Shown: positions 1 through 7,311 of the stretch, piece after piece
Layout of the letters: the number at the start of each line of letters is the position of its first letter
How positions within the stretch are numbered: the first letter of the stretch is position 1
From: Cryptosporangium minutisporangium
GTDB taxonomy: Bacteria > Actinomycetota > Actinomycetes > Mycobacteriales > Cryptosporangiaceae
DNA: 64,000 nucleotides
Direction of reading: 5' to 3'
NCBI RefSeq assembly: GCF_039536245.1
Contig: NZ_BAAAYN010000001.1
Coordinates: 31,008-95,007 of the forward strand
Made by a program: the position numbers and the translations under genes
Notes under the pieces: generated by a model
What the model was told of the DNA's origin: nothing
The model's input: the letters and a program-made list of their open reading frames with translations, nothing else
The model's database searches: none

Positions 1-515
1 CCGCCGAGGTACCAGACCGCGGTGCCGGCGCTTCCCGTGATCAGCAGGGCGGTGACCCCGAGCGCGATGATCGGTACGGCCCGGCCGGGTACGGCCGCGA
101 ACGTCGCTGATCCGGACGCCACGGAGCGGGGCGCCGACGTGACAGGCGCGCGCCGCGGCCGGATCGCGGCACGGGCCATGGCGAGCACCACGACCAGCGC
201 GACCAGCGCGCCGACGCCGATCAGCGCGTAACCCCCGAGCCGCCGGGTGCGGTACTTCGCCGCGAGCTTCTCCGGAGTGACCGTCTCGTTGTACTCGGTC
301 CGCGACTTCGCCTCGTCACCGCCGCCCAGGCAGACGTCCCCCTCGCCCAGCTCCTGGTCGCCGCATTTCGGAACGTAGTTCGCCATCAGCAGGGTGGATT
401 CCCGCTCCAGCTCGGCCGTGGTCCGCGTGTTCTCTCCGACGACCCACACGCCCGGCGCAGCCAGTAACCCGGCTACGAGCAGGCCGATGATCCACCCCAC
501 GACTCTGCGGTTCAC
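1..515 (-). CDS. Membrane protein of unknown function, C-terminus beyond window
   Basis: Reading the minus strand from a GTG at 515 gives an open frame of about 171 codons that runs off the window edge. An N-terminal hydrophobic segment (about residues 6-25) is followed by a polar, presumably extracytoplasmic stretch with two cysteines (near residues 50 and 60). A second hydrophobic helix lies near residues 93-112, an arginine-rich loop follows, and a third helix begins near the edge. Third-position GC bias is strong throughout, supporting coding. No convincing Shine-Dalgarno precedes the start. It is divergent from the CorA gene by about 50 bp. I do not recognise the family and the C-terminus is missing. 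Confidence 0.6.
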   Translation of the reverse strand, partial: MNRRVVGWIIGLLVAGLLAAPGVWVVGENTRTTAELERESTLLMANYVPKCGDQELGEGDVCLGGGDEAKSRTEYNETVTPEKLAAKYRTRRLGGYALIGVGALVALVVVLAMARAAIRPRRAPVTSAPRSVASGSATFAAVPGRAVPIIALGVTALLITGSAGTAVWYLG

Positions 516-563
516 AGGGACGATTTCTAGCAGTCCGCCCTCCGTCGGCCGCGCCACCACCGG

Positions 564-1664
564 GTGGAAAGCTGGGCCACTGTGACCGACGCTCCTGTTC
601 CCGCTCCCCGGCCGGCCGCCGGTGACCCGCAGACGCCCGGCGCGCACGACCGCAGCGTCACCACCGCCCAGCCGCCGCAGTGCCCCACCCGCACCCGGCT
701 CTACCAGCAGGGACGCATGACCGCCGAGGGCTTCCCGGCCGAGGAGATCAGCGACCGCCTGGCGTCCGCGCCGGACGCCGTCGTCTGGCTGGACCTGCAC
801 GAGCCGAACGAGGCCGACCTCGGCATCGTCGTCCAGGAGTTCGGCCTGCACCCGCTCGCGGTCGAGGACGCCATCCAGGACGAGCAGCGCCCCAAGCTCG
901 ACCGCTACCCCACCCACCTGTTCGCCAACATGTACGCGGTGGCCTTCGACGCGGAGTCCGCGGACCTCAGCGCCACCGAGATCAGCGCGTTCGTCACCCC
1001 GCGGGCGCTGATCACGGTGCGCAAGTCCGCGTTCGACGTCGACGCACTGCAGGACCGGTGGGACGCCAGCCCGGAGCTGGCCTCCGGCGGCGTCGGGTTC
1101 CTCGTGCACGGCTTGTTGGACGCCGTCGTCGACGGGCAGTACGACGTGTCCGAGCAGCTGGACGACACGCTCGACGACCTCGAGGACCAGGTGTTCGTCC
1201 CCCGCCGCGACGCCGGCACCGACATCCGCCGCCGCGCGTTCGAGCTGCGTCGCGTCGTCCTGCAGCTGCGCCGGCTGGTCGCGCCGATGCGGGAGGTCGT
1301 CGAACGGGTCCTGCGCAACACCGGCGAGCACCATCTCGCACACGACTTCCTCACGCCGTACTACGAGGACGTCCACGACCACGTGCTCCGGGCCGCCGAG
1401 ACCGTGGAGAACGCCCGCGACCGGATTGCCAGCATCCTGGAGAGCGAGCAGAACATCCAGGGCCAGCAGCTCAACGAGGTGACCAAGAAGCTCGCCGCGT
1501 GGGCGGCGATCATCGCGGTGCCGACCGCGGTCACCGGCTACTACGGCCAGAACGTTCCGTACCCGGGGTTCGACCAGCACTGGGGGTGGATCACGAGCAC
1601 GGCGGTGATCGTGATCCTTTCCGCGGGGTTGTGGTTGCTGCTGCGCCGGCGCAACTGGCTCTGA
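564..1664 (+). CDS. corA: CorA-family divalent cation (Mg2+/Co2+) channel
   Basis: This 366-residue protein has the CorA layout: a long acidic and alpha-helical cytoplasmic domain, an extended coiled helix (about residues 190-300), and two C-terminal membrane helices (about 306-326 and 343-361) ending in a basic tail. The selectivity loop between the helices reads Y-G-Q-N (residues 327-330), not the classical Y-G-M-N. Family knowledge predicts a homopentameric inner-membrane channel taking up Mg2+. The GTG at 564 gives the full frame; an in-frame GTG at 582 is an equally plausible start. No operon partner is evident, since the next gene lies behind a 286-bp leader. Confidence 0.88.
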   Translation: MESWATVTDAPVPAPRPAAGDPQTPGAHDRSVTTAQPPQCPTRTRLYQQGRMTAEGFPAEEISDRLASAPDAVVWLDLHEPNEADLGIVVQEFGLHPLAVEDAIQDEQRPKLDRYPTHLFANMYAVAFDAESADLSATEISAFVTPRALITVRKSAFDVDALQDRWDASPELASGGVGFLVHGLLDAVVDGQYDVSEQLDDTLDDLEDQVFVPRRDAGTDIRRRAFELRRVVLQLRRLVAPMREVVERVLRNTGEHHLAHDFLTPYYEDVHDHVLRAAETVENARDRIASILESEQNIQGQQLNEVTKKLAAWAAIIAVPTAVTGYYGQNVPYPGFDQHWGWITSTAVIVILSAGLWLLLRRRNWL

Positions 1665-1744
1665 GCTTCGCTCCTGCAGCCCTCGCTCCCAAAGTCCGAC
1701 AGAGTTCGCGAATTACACGAAGTTCACGTGTTTTGACGCCATTT

Positions 1745-1890
1745 GCGCGGATACACGGGGACCGCGCGTTCCGCCGACGAGCATCTCGGGGTACAGCTAG
1801 GCCACCCCTGGGAGACCAGGCCGAGATGCCGCCGCGTGGTCACGAGGCCGCTCCCCGCAGCAGGGCACTGTCTGCGTCGTGGTAGCCACG
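1745..1890 (+). promoter_or_regulatory. Structured 5' leader, riboswitch-like, of the repeat-protein gene
   Basis: The stretch before the secreted repeat protein contains nested perfect inverted repeats. A 6-bp stem pairs 1745-1750 with 1762-1767. A 9-bp stem pairs 1781-1789 (GCATCTCGG) with 1821-1829 and encloses two further helices: GGGT/ACCC (1789-1792 with 1804-1807, sharing base 1789) and CCTGG-GAGA-CCAGG with a GNRA tetraloop (1807-1820). Together these would form a three-way junction. A further hairpin, CGTGG-TAG-CCACG, lies at 1878-1890. This is far more pairing than a plain spacer needs. Its place ahead of an exported surface protein recalls c-di-AMP (ydaO-type) leaders of actinobacterial cell-wall genes, but I could not match the consensus. 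Confidence 0.45.
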
Positions 1891-1950
1891 GCCCCGGTTC
1901 GCGCAGTCCAACGTGTACACACGCACTCTGTTTTGGAACGGAGCCTCGTT

Positions 1951-2916
1951 GTGAAAGCGAAACTCTTCCGCAGTGCGATCCTCGCCGGCGCGGTTGTTGC
2001 CGGTCTCGCGGCCGGTGCGCCGGCCGCCTACGCCGAGACGTCCGGAACGGAAACACCGAGCCCGAGTGGAGCATCGGTGATGCCGGGCACCGTGTCCGGT
2101 TCCTTCCCGGGCTTCGGGCAGCACGGAACGTCGACCCCGCCGTCCGGCTCGTGGTGGGTCGGCTTCTACATCGTCTTCGGCGCGAACGGGCCACAGATCA
2201 TCCCGGCAACCAACCCGAGCCAGGGACAGCCGGATCAGGGGACGACCAGCCCCTCACCGACGCCGACACCGACTACCGGAACTCCGACTACGGGAACCGA
2301 CACCGGAACCACGCCGACGACCGGAACCGACACCAGCGGGACCGACACCGGCACGGACACCACCCCGGCCACCGGCACTGACACCACCGGGACCGACACC
2401 GCCGGAACCGGAACCGACACCGGGACCGGCACCACCCCGACCACCGGAACCGACACCGGGACCGGCACCACCCCGACCACCGGAACCGACACCGGGACCG
2501 GCACCACCCCGACCACCGGAACCGACACCGGGACCGGCACCACCCCGACCACCGGAACCGACACCGGGACCGGCACCACCCCGACCACCGGAACCGACAC
2601 CGGGACCGGCACCACCCCGACCACCGGAACCGACACCGGGACCGGCACCACCCCGACCACCGGAACCGACACCGGGACCGGCACAGACGCGGGCACCGGC
2701 ACAGACGCGGGCACCGGCACCACCCCGACTACCGGCACTGACGCGGGCACCGGCACAGACGCGGGCACCGGCACAGACGCGGGCACCGGCACCACCGGGA
2801 CCGACGCCGGCACGGGCACCACCCCGGCCACCGGGACCGACGCCGCTGGCACCGACGCCGGCACCACCCCCGCGGCGGGAGCCGACGCCACCGGCGCCAC
2901 CCCGGCAGGCACCTGA
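1951..2916 (+). CDS. Secreted Thr/Gly/Asp-rich tandem-repeat protein
   Basis: From the GTG at 1951 (preceded by GGAACGGAG) the protein has 321 residues. Residues 1-29 form a classical signal peptide: basic K-A-K-L-F-R start, hydrophobic core, and an A-Y-A cleavage site before E-T-S. A short serine/proline segment and a W-W-V-G-F patch (about residues 60-90) follow. After about residue 105 the protein is almost entirely T, G, D, P and A in 12-residue units of the form TGTDTGTGTTPT. There is no LPXTG motif, membrane anchor or catalytic domain. An extended, probably disordered and possibly O-mannosylated surface or matrix polypeptide is inferred. An upstream in-frame GTG at 1879 falls inside the structured leader and is rejected. 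Confidence 0.7.
   Translation: MKAKLFRSAILAGAVVAGLAAGAPAAYAETSGTETPSPSGASVMPGTVSGSFPGFGQHGTSTPPSGSWWVGFYIVFGANGPQIIPATNPSQGQPDQGTTSPSPTPTPTTGTPTTGTDTGTTPTTGTDTSGTDTGTDTTPATGTDTTGTDTAGTGTDTGTGTTPTTGTDTGTGTTPTTGTDTGTGTTPTTGTDTGTGTTPTTGTDTGTGTTPTTGTDTGTGTTPTTGTDTGTGTTPTTGTDTGTGTDAGTGTDAGTGTTPTTGTDAGTGTDAGTGTDAGTGTTGTDAGTGTTPATGTDAAGTDAGTTPAAGADATGATPAGT
2410..2684. repeat. 36-bp perfect tandem repeat array inside a coding region
   Basis: Seven apparently identical 36-bp units start at 2410, 2446, 2482, 2518, 2554, 2590 and 2626. An eighth, broken after 23 bp, starts at 2662. Each unit encodes 12 residues. An 18-bp unit (ACAGACGCGGGCACCGGC) then takes over, with copies at 2683 and 2701 and again in the 2755-2795 stretch. 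There are no spacers between units, so this is not a CRISPR array. Identity at synonymous positions indicates recent slippage or recombination, and copy number should vary among strains. Confidence 0.95.
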
Positions 2917-3003
2917 CCTCGACGCCCGGGACCGATCACCCCGGCTGACGCCGGGCAGTCGAGTCCACACGGGTTGGCAGCTGAGACACGATCGACCCGA
3001 AGC

Positions 3004-3038
3004 GCCCCGACGCGGCGGCTGACGCCCCGCGTCGGGGC
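3004..3038 (+). terminator. GC-rich hairpin terminator after the repeat protein
   Basis: A perfect 12-bp inverted repeat (GCCCCGACGCGG at 3004-3015 with its complement at 3027-3038) encloses an 11-nt loop. It lies 88 bp past the stop of the repeat protein and before the convergent globin gene. It lacks a U-tract, as is common for actinobacterial intrinsic terminators, and could serve both strands. Confidence 0.6.
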
Positions 3039-3090
3039 CGACCTCGGGCTGCGGGAGTTCGCCGTCAGCCAGGCGTGCGTCCCGGAACGG

Positions 3091-3579
3091 TCACGTGCCC
3101 GGCACGTACGGCGGCGCGACGCCCCAGCCCCAGCGGGGCACCGGCGCCTGCTGCACCACGTCCGCGCCGGGCGCGGAGTTCGCCAGCGCGATCCGCGTCC
3201 CCCACTCGACGTAGCCGACGAACGCGGCGCGGAACTCCGGGTCGTCCGGCAAGCCGGCGTCGTCGGCCGCCAGGCTCATCAGCGACGCGAAGCGGTTCCG
3301 CTGCTCGGCGCTGATGCCGAGGTTGACGTGCTTGTTCACCATGCGGTGGTAGCCACCGTGGGAATCGGTGTAGTCGGCGGGGCCACCGAAGACCTCGCTC
3401 CACCACGCGGTGACGTGGGTGCGGTGCTCGTCGGTCACTCCGCCGGGGAACAGCGGGGACAACAGCTCGTCGTGCTCGACGCGGTCGTAGAAGGCGTTGA
3501 TCAGCCGCTCGAACGCCGCTGATCCACCGGCCCAGTCGAAAAGCGTGGGAGTCTCTGTCACCTGCAACACTGTAATCAT
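3091..3579 (-). CDS. Truncated haemoglobin-like globin, probably group II
   Basis: This 162-residue protein has the 2-on-2 globin pattern. It shows F-Y in helix B (residues 30-31), the P-L-F-P turn (42-45), an F-G-G-P segment (64-67), and a proximal His in V-N-K-H-V (His84). A Trp in the G-helix (V-E-W-G) is typical of group II. Family members bind haem and handle O2, NO or peroxide. The C-terminal tail after residue 135 is rich in proline, tryptophan and glycine and longer than usual. ATG 3579 is chosen; in-frame GTGs at 3570 and 3561 are possible alternatives, and none has a strong ribosome-binding site. It stands alone, convergent to the repeat-protein gene. Confidence 0.8.
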   Translation of the reverse strand: MITVLQVTETPTLFDWAGGSAAFERLINAFYDRVEHDELLSPLFPGGVTDEHRTHVTAWWSEVFGGPADYTDSHGGYHRMVNKHVNLGISAEQRNRFASLMSLAADDAGLPDDPEFRAAFVGYVEWGTRIALANSAPGADVVQQAPVPRWGWGVAPPYVPGT

Positions 3580-3594
3580 TGCCCGCGCTCGACG

Positions 3595-3923
3595 GTGGCC
3601 GAACGGCTGATCCCCGCGCAGCTCTCGAACGCATTCGCGACGACGGAACCGGCTCTCGCCAACGCAGACCAACTCCGACGGCCGCCCGTCACCGTCGGGC
3701 AGAAAGTCACCGCCGGACAACCGATCGGCGTCGCGGGCACCAGCGGCCACTCCTCCGGCCCGCACCTGGTTCCGAGATCCATTCAGGACTGGAGGCGAGT
3801 CCTGTCAACGCCCTCGACCCGCCAACCTTCCTAGCCGGCCGCGGAGTCTCACTCCATGCCGAGACCCGGTTGAGCAATCCACGGCCGGCGGCGCTCCGCC
3901 ATGCGGTTTGCGTTTTGGGGTAG
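3595..3923 (+). pseudogene. Remnant of an M23 (LytM-type) peptidoglycan endopeptidase
   Basis: The frame from 3595 reads T-V-G-Q-K-V-T-A-G-Q-P-I-G-V-A-G-T-S-G-H-S-S-G-P-H-L, in which each block matches the conserved core of M23 peptidases. The second His of the catalytic H-x-H is then lost. The expected continuation (E-I-H-S-G-L-E-A-S-P-V-N, then D-P-P-T-F-L) appears at once in the next frame from about 3770. Roughly one base has been deleted around 3766-3770 with local substitutions. The upstream half of the catalytic domain and any signal peptide are missing, so this is a 5'-truncated, frameshifted relic. Confidence 0.75.
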
Positions 3924-3991
3924 GGCGGGCCTTGGGGTCCAGATCTTCATCAATCCCAGCATCGGGGCCTTGAAAGGTGAAAGCGGTCGAG

Positions 3992-4669
3992 CTAGAGATC
4001 GCGCCGGGCGTACAGGCGTGCGGAGAGCGTGGTGGAGGCGAGTCCGAAGATGCTGAGGGTCGCGATCGCGGTGATCGCGGCGACGGCGAGCCGGGCGGGG
4101 CTGGCGTCGTCGAGCCACGACAGCACTGCGGCGCGGACAGCGGGGAACCCCCATGCTCCGAATACGACGGCCATGACGATGGCGGGAGGGAAGATGGCGA
4201 CGATGCGAATCGGGCCCGGGCCGGTCGCGAAGTACGCGGGTAGTTGGGTGGCGAGCAGCGTGCCGATGAGTGTGACGCTGGCGGCGGCGACGGTGGCGGC
4301 GACGGCCCAGTCGAACTCGGCGCCGAAGGCGAGCGCGGCAATCGGAGCCAGGAGGGTCCCTGCGACGGTGAATGCGATCAGCATCAGTAGGCAGGTCGCA
4401 TGACGGCCGAGGACGACGTGCTGGCGCCGGATGCCGAGCGCGGTGTAGAGGGTGTCGAGGCGGCCGCGTTCGTCGTTCCCGAACAGGTGATGCACGGTGT
4501 TGAGGACCACCAAGCAGGACATCGTCGGGATCAGCGGGTACGGGCTCAGGAGCACTGCGCTGGACGCCAGGTTCGCGACGACGACGATCGCCCCAGGGAT
4601 GATCAAGAACTTCGCGTTGGGCCGCATGGACCGCAGGTCCAGGCCGACGAAGCGGGCAATGGCATACAT
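3992..4669 (-). CDS. ABC-2 type transporter permease subunit
   Basis: This 225-residue integral membrane protein has about six hydrophobic segments and no nucleotide-binding motifs. An N-terminal cytoplasmic stub (M-Y-A-I-A-R-F-V-G-L-D) precedes the first helix at about residues 22-44. Its ATG lies one base after the stop of the ATPase gene, so it is translated from the same mRNA as the GntR regulator and ATPase. It is presumed to be the export channel of that transporter. Such GntR-ABC units are commonly linked to cell-envelope stress or antimicrobial peptides; the substrate is unknown here. Confidence 0.82.
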   Translation of the reverse strand: MYAIARFVGLDLRSMRPNAKFLIIPGAIVVVANLASSAVLLSPYPLIPTMSCLVVLNTVHHLFGNDERGRLDTLYTALGIRRQHVVLGRHATCLLMLIAFTVAGTLLAPIAALAFGAEFDWAVAATVAAASVTLIGTLLATQLPAYFATGPGPIRIVAIFPPAIVMAVVFGAWGFPAVRAAVLSWLDDASPARLAVAAITAIATLSIFGLASTTLSARLYARRDL

Positions 4670-4670
4670 G

Positions 4671-5513
4671 TCAGGGCTCCTCGTCTCTGGGCCGCATATG
4701 ATGAACGACGATCCGCTCGATCGTTGGGGTCTCGATCTGGACGCCCGGCCCGAACCCGGCGGTGTCGGCGGTGCGGATGATGCCGTCGAAGTTGTGCTGG
4801 CCGCGGCGCAGGCCCCGGATCAGTGGTGTGTTCTCCGCGGTGAGGTCCGTCAACGCTCCTTGAATATGGGCGAACTCCTCGACGAGTTCGTCCACGGCGC
4901 CGGAGTAGACGACCTGGCCGCCATCGACGAACACCAGGTAGTCGGCGAAGTGCTCCAGGTCGCTGGTGATGTGCGTGGAGAACAATAGCGACGCATCCTG
5001 ACGGCGCATGTGCTCGCGCAGAAGGTCGACGAGGTCGGCGCGCGCGGCCGGGTCGAGACCGCTGGTGGGCTCGTCCAGGATCAGCAGATCGGGATGGTTA
5101 CCCATCGCCAGCGCGATCATCAGCTTGTTGCCCTGGCCCCGCGACAGCTTGTTCACCCGCTCGTCGGCCCCCAGTCTTAACCGGCGGCACAACCGGTCGA
5201 ACCAGTCCTGGTCCCAACCGGGTCGAGACGCGGCATAGACGGCCGCCGCGTCACGGACACGCCAGTACGGCAACACGAACGGCTGGTCGAACACGACCCC
5301 GACCTCGCCGATCGGCGGCATCGCGATCCTTCCCGCATCCGCGCGGACGAGCCCGAGCAGCGTCCGCAGCGTCGTCGTCTTGCCCGAGCCGTTGGCACCG
5401 ACCATTCCGGTGACGAATCCCCGCGGAACACGAAGGTCCAGCGGGCCGAGCGTGAAGTCTCCGCGGCGCTTCACGAGCCCGACGGTCTCCACCACGTGCT
5501 CTGTCGTGTTCAT
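4671..5513 (-). CDS. ABC transporter ATP-binding protein of a GntR-linked exporter
   Basis: From ATG 5513 the protein has 280 residues. Walker A is G-A-N-G-S-G-K-T (residues 39-46). The signature is L-S-R-G-Q, and Walker B is L-L-I-L-D-E-P followed by T-S-G-L-D-P. A switch histidine occurs in F-S-T-H. The C-terminal 80 residues are the usual regulatory tail of ABC-2 ATPases. The start overlaps the GntR stop as ATGA (5510-5513), implying translational coupling; an upstream in-frame ATG at 5522 lies inside the regulator gene and is unlikely. It energises the adjacent permease. Confidence 0.88.
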   Translation of the reverse strand: MNTTEHVVETVGLVKRRGDFTLGPLDLRVPRGFVTGMVGANGSGKTTTLRTLLGLVRADAGRIAMPPIGEVGVVFDQPFVLPYWRVRDAAAVYAASRPGWDQDWFDRLCRRLRLGADERVNKLSRGQGNKLMIALAMGNHPDLLILDEPTSGLDPAARADLVDLLREHMRRQDASLLFSTHITSDLEHFADYLVFVDGGQVVYSGAVDELVEEFAHIQGALTDLTAENTPLIRGLRRGQHNFDGIIRTADTAGFGPGVQIETPTIERIVVHHMRPRDEEP

Positions 5514-5884
5514 CGCTCCCACTCCTCCGCGAGCATCGCGGTCAGCTCCTCCAGCGAGACCAGCCCGGTGTGCCGGGTGCGGGCGACGATCTGCCGCAAT
5601 CCGGCCCGGGCCCGCTCCAGCGAGCTCCGGCGGGCCTCGTCCGGGTCGATCTGTGCGACGAACGAGCCCTTGCCGGGCACGTTCACGATCAGCCCTTCGG
5701 CGGCCAGGTCGTTGTACGCCCGCGTGGTCGTGATCAGGCTGACCCGCAACTCTCCGGCCAGCGCGCGCAATGACGGCAGCGGCGTCCCGGCCGCGAGCTC
5801 CCCGGCCATGATCTGCTGTCGAATCTGCTCAACGATCTGCTCGTACAGGGGTACTCCGGGGACAGGCGAGACGATGACGTGCAT
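5510..5884 (-). CDS. GntR-family (YtrA subfamily) transcriptional regulator
   Basis: This 124-residue protein has a winged-helix N-terminus (P-L-Y-E-Q-I-V-E-Q-I-R, then the helix-turn-helix around L-P-S-L-R-A-L-A-G-E-L and T-T-T-R-A-Y-N-D-L). A short helical tail follows instead of a large effector domain, which is diagnostic of the YtrA subfamily. ATG 5884 is chosen because GGAGG sits eight bases upstream; the frame extends to a GTG at 5902. The gene heads an operon with the ATPase and permease and lies just downstream of a matching palindrome, so autorepression is inferred. Confidence 0.87.
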   Translation of the reverse strand: MHVIVSPVPGVPLYEQIVEQIRQQIMAGELAAGTPLPSLRALAGELRVSLITTTRAYNDLAAEGLIVNVPGKGSFVAQIDPDEARRSSLERARAGLRQIVARTRHTGLVSLEELTAMLAEEWER

Positions 5885-5904
5885 CCGCGAAGCCTCCAAC
5901 ACCT

Positions 5905-5933
5905 CTACTGTCTATATTCAGTATGGACAGTAG
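5905..5933. promoter_or_regulatory. Operator palindrome for the GntR-ABC operon
   Basis: Perfect 8-bp arms CTACTGTC (5905-5912) and GACAGTAG (5926-5933) are separated by 13 bp. The palindrome overlaps the predicted -10 box of the operon promoter and ends about 20 bp from the GntR start codon. This is the position expected for a repressor site used by the first gene of the operon. Confidence 0.7.
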
Positions 5934-5949
5934 TCGCCTGCGGGGTCAA
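5920..5949 (-). promoter_or_regulatory. Sigma-70-type promoter of the GntR-ABC operon
   Basis: On the minus strand TTGACC (5949-5944) and CATACT (5925-5920) are spaced by 18 bp. The predicted start point falls within the palindrome, leaving a leader of about 25-30 nt with GGAGG before ATG 5884. Confidence 0.6.
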
Positions 5950-6251
5950 GGGGGCGAGGTCGCGCTGGCCTGCGAAGCCGGCCGAGGTACAGACCGGCAC
6001 CCGCGTTGTTTCGTTTCTGAACTGAACCGTCGCTACGGTCACCACAGGCCCCGGGCTCAGCCGTACGCAGTGACAATCACGAGATCTTGGGTACCCGCAC
6101 CGGCGACGGCGACGAGACACACGCCGCGGGGCCGGCCGGGGCCTGAACCGATGACTCAGCCGCAAGCTCCGCGAGGGTCTCCCGCGTAGCCCTGCCGCCT
6201 AGCTGCCGGACCTGGCCGGTTTCCGCGCCCGCGCTCAGACGAGGGAAAGAG
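5950..6251. other. Intergenic stretch with no recognisable gene
   Basis: About 300 bp between the GntR promoter and the convergent end of the aldo/keto reductase. Short open frames on both strands lack ribosome-binding sites and codon bias. I see no strong hairpin, repeat or RNA gene. It may hold the terminator of the aldo/keto reductase gene, but none stands out. Confidence 0.5.
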
Positions 6252-7262
6252 TCAGCGGCCGGTGATCAGATCGCGCATCGTCGCGTCGTACGGATACTGC
6301 CCGTCGATCTCGCTGACCGCGGTGAGCCGGTCGAGCTCCTCGTCCGTGAGGCTCCAGCCGGTCGCGCCGAGGTTGTCCTCCAGCTGATCGAGCCGGGACG
6401 CGCCGATGATCGGCGCGGTCACGCCCGGCCGCTGCGCGACCCAGCGGAGCGCCACCTGCGCAACGCTCTTCCCGCGTGCCGCGGCGATCTCCTGGAGCGC
6501 GTCGATGATGCCCCAGGTGTGCTCGTTCGCGTAGACGGACCAGGTCTCGCTCCAGCCCTCCTTCTCCGCGGTCTCCACCCGCGAACCGGCCGGCGGCCCG
6601 GACATGTCCCGGGTGTAACGACCGGACAGCCACCCACCGCGCAGTGGCGACCAGGGCACGACGCCCAGGCCTTCCTCCTGGCAGACCGGGATCAGCTCCC
6701 ATTCGGTGGCGCGCGCCAGCAGGTTGTACTGCGGCTGCAGCGTGAGGAACCGTTCGTAGCCGAGCGCCCGGCTCACGTCGAGCGCCTTCTGCAGCTGCCA
6801 GCCGGTCACGTTGCTCGCCCCGATGTACCGGACCTTGCCGGCGGTGACCAGGGCGTCCAGCGTCGAGAGCGTCTCCTCCAGCGGCGTGGCCCGGTCCCAC
6901 GCATGGATCTGGTAGAGGTCGACGTAGTCGGTCTGCAGGCGGCGGAGGCTGGCGTCGATCGAGGCCATGATGTGCTTGCGGCCCAGTCCGACGTTGTTGA
7001 CACCGGGGCCCGACGGCATGCGCACCTTGGTCGCGATGACCCACTGGTCGCGGTCGCGGCCCTTCAGCCAGCGGCCGGTGACCTCCTCGGAGGCGCCCTC
7101 GCCGTAGACATCGGCGGTGTCGATGAAGTTGCCTCCGGCGTCGGCGAAGGCGTCGAGCATGCGGCGGCTGTCGGGCTCGTCGGCCTCGCGGCCGAACGTC
7201 ATCGCGCCGAGGCACAGCTCGCTGACGGTGGTCCCGGATCGTCCGAGGTATCGGTATTCCAT
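6252..7262 (-). CDS. Aldo/keto reductase
   Basis: This 336-residue protein has the (beta/alpha)8 aldo/keto reductase pattern. N-terminal [11 protein letters not shown] leads into F-I-D-T-A-D-V-Y-G, with catalytic Asp and Tyr at about 49 and 54. The catalytic Lys follows in V-I-A-T-K-V (about 79), then L-Y-Q-I-H with the active-site His, and the cofactor segment P-I-I-G-A-S-R near the C-terminus. It should reduce carbonyls with NADPH. It is monocistronic; the start is ATG 7262 and length is normal for the family. The substrate cannot be read from sequence. Confidence 0.9.
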   Translation of the reverse strand: MEYRYLGRSGTTVSELCLGAMTFGREADEPDSRRMLDAFADAGGNFIDTADVYGEGASEEVTGRWLKGRDRDQWVIATKVRMPSGPGVNNVGLGRKHIMASIDASLRRLQTDYVDLYQIHAWDRATPLEETLSTLDALVTAGKVRYIGASNVTGWQLQKALDVSRALGYERFLTLQPQYNLLARATEWELIPVCQEEGLGVVPWSPLRGGWLSGRYTRDMSGPPAGSRVETAEKEGWSETWSVYANEHTWGIIDALQEIAAARGKSVAQVALRWVAQRPGVTAPIIGASRLDQLEDNLGATGWSLTDEELDRLTAVSEIDGQYPYDATMRDLITGR

Positions 7263-7311
7263 GTCCGGAAGTCAAACGCCTGGAGCGCACTCCAGGTCAA
7301 GCCGTCGGCGC

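Noticed and set aside
680-1885. 401-codon plus-strand frame overlapping corA
   Set aside because: Arg/Pro/Gly-rich composition typical of a shifted frame over a GC-rich gene; corA in the other frame has clear family motifs.
2410-2684. Possible CRISPR array (36-bp repeats)
   Set aside because: The units are directly adjacent with no spacers, lie in frame inside a gene, and there are no cas genes.
2235-2970. Long antisense open frames over the repeat protein, rich in Val/Pro or Gly/Arg
   Set aside because: They exist only because the 36-bp repeat lacks stops in these frames. The plus strand has the start, ribosome-binding site and signal peptide.
3595-3834. Intact 79-residue small protein
   Set aside because: Its only recognisable part is a broken M23 core whose continuation lies in another frame, so it is listed as a pseudogene.
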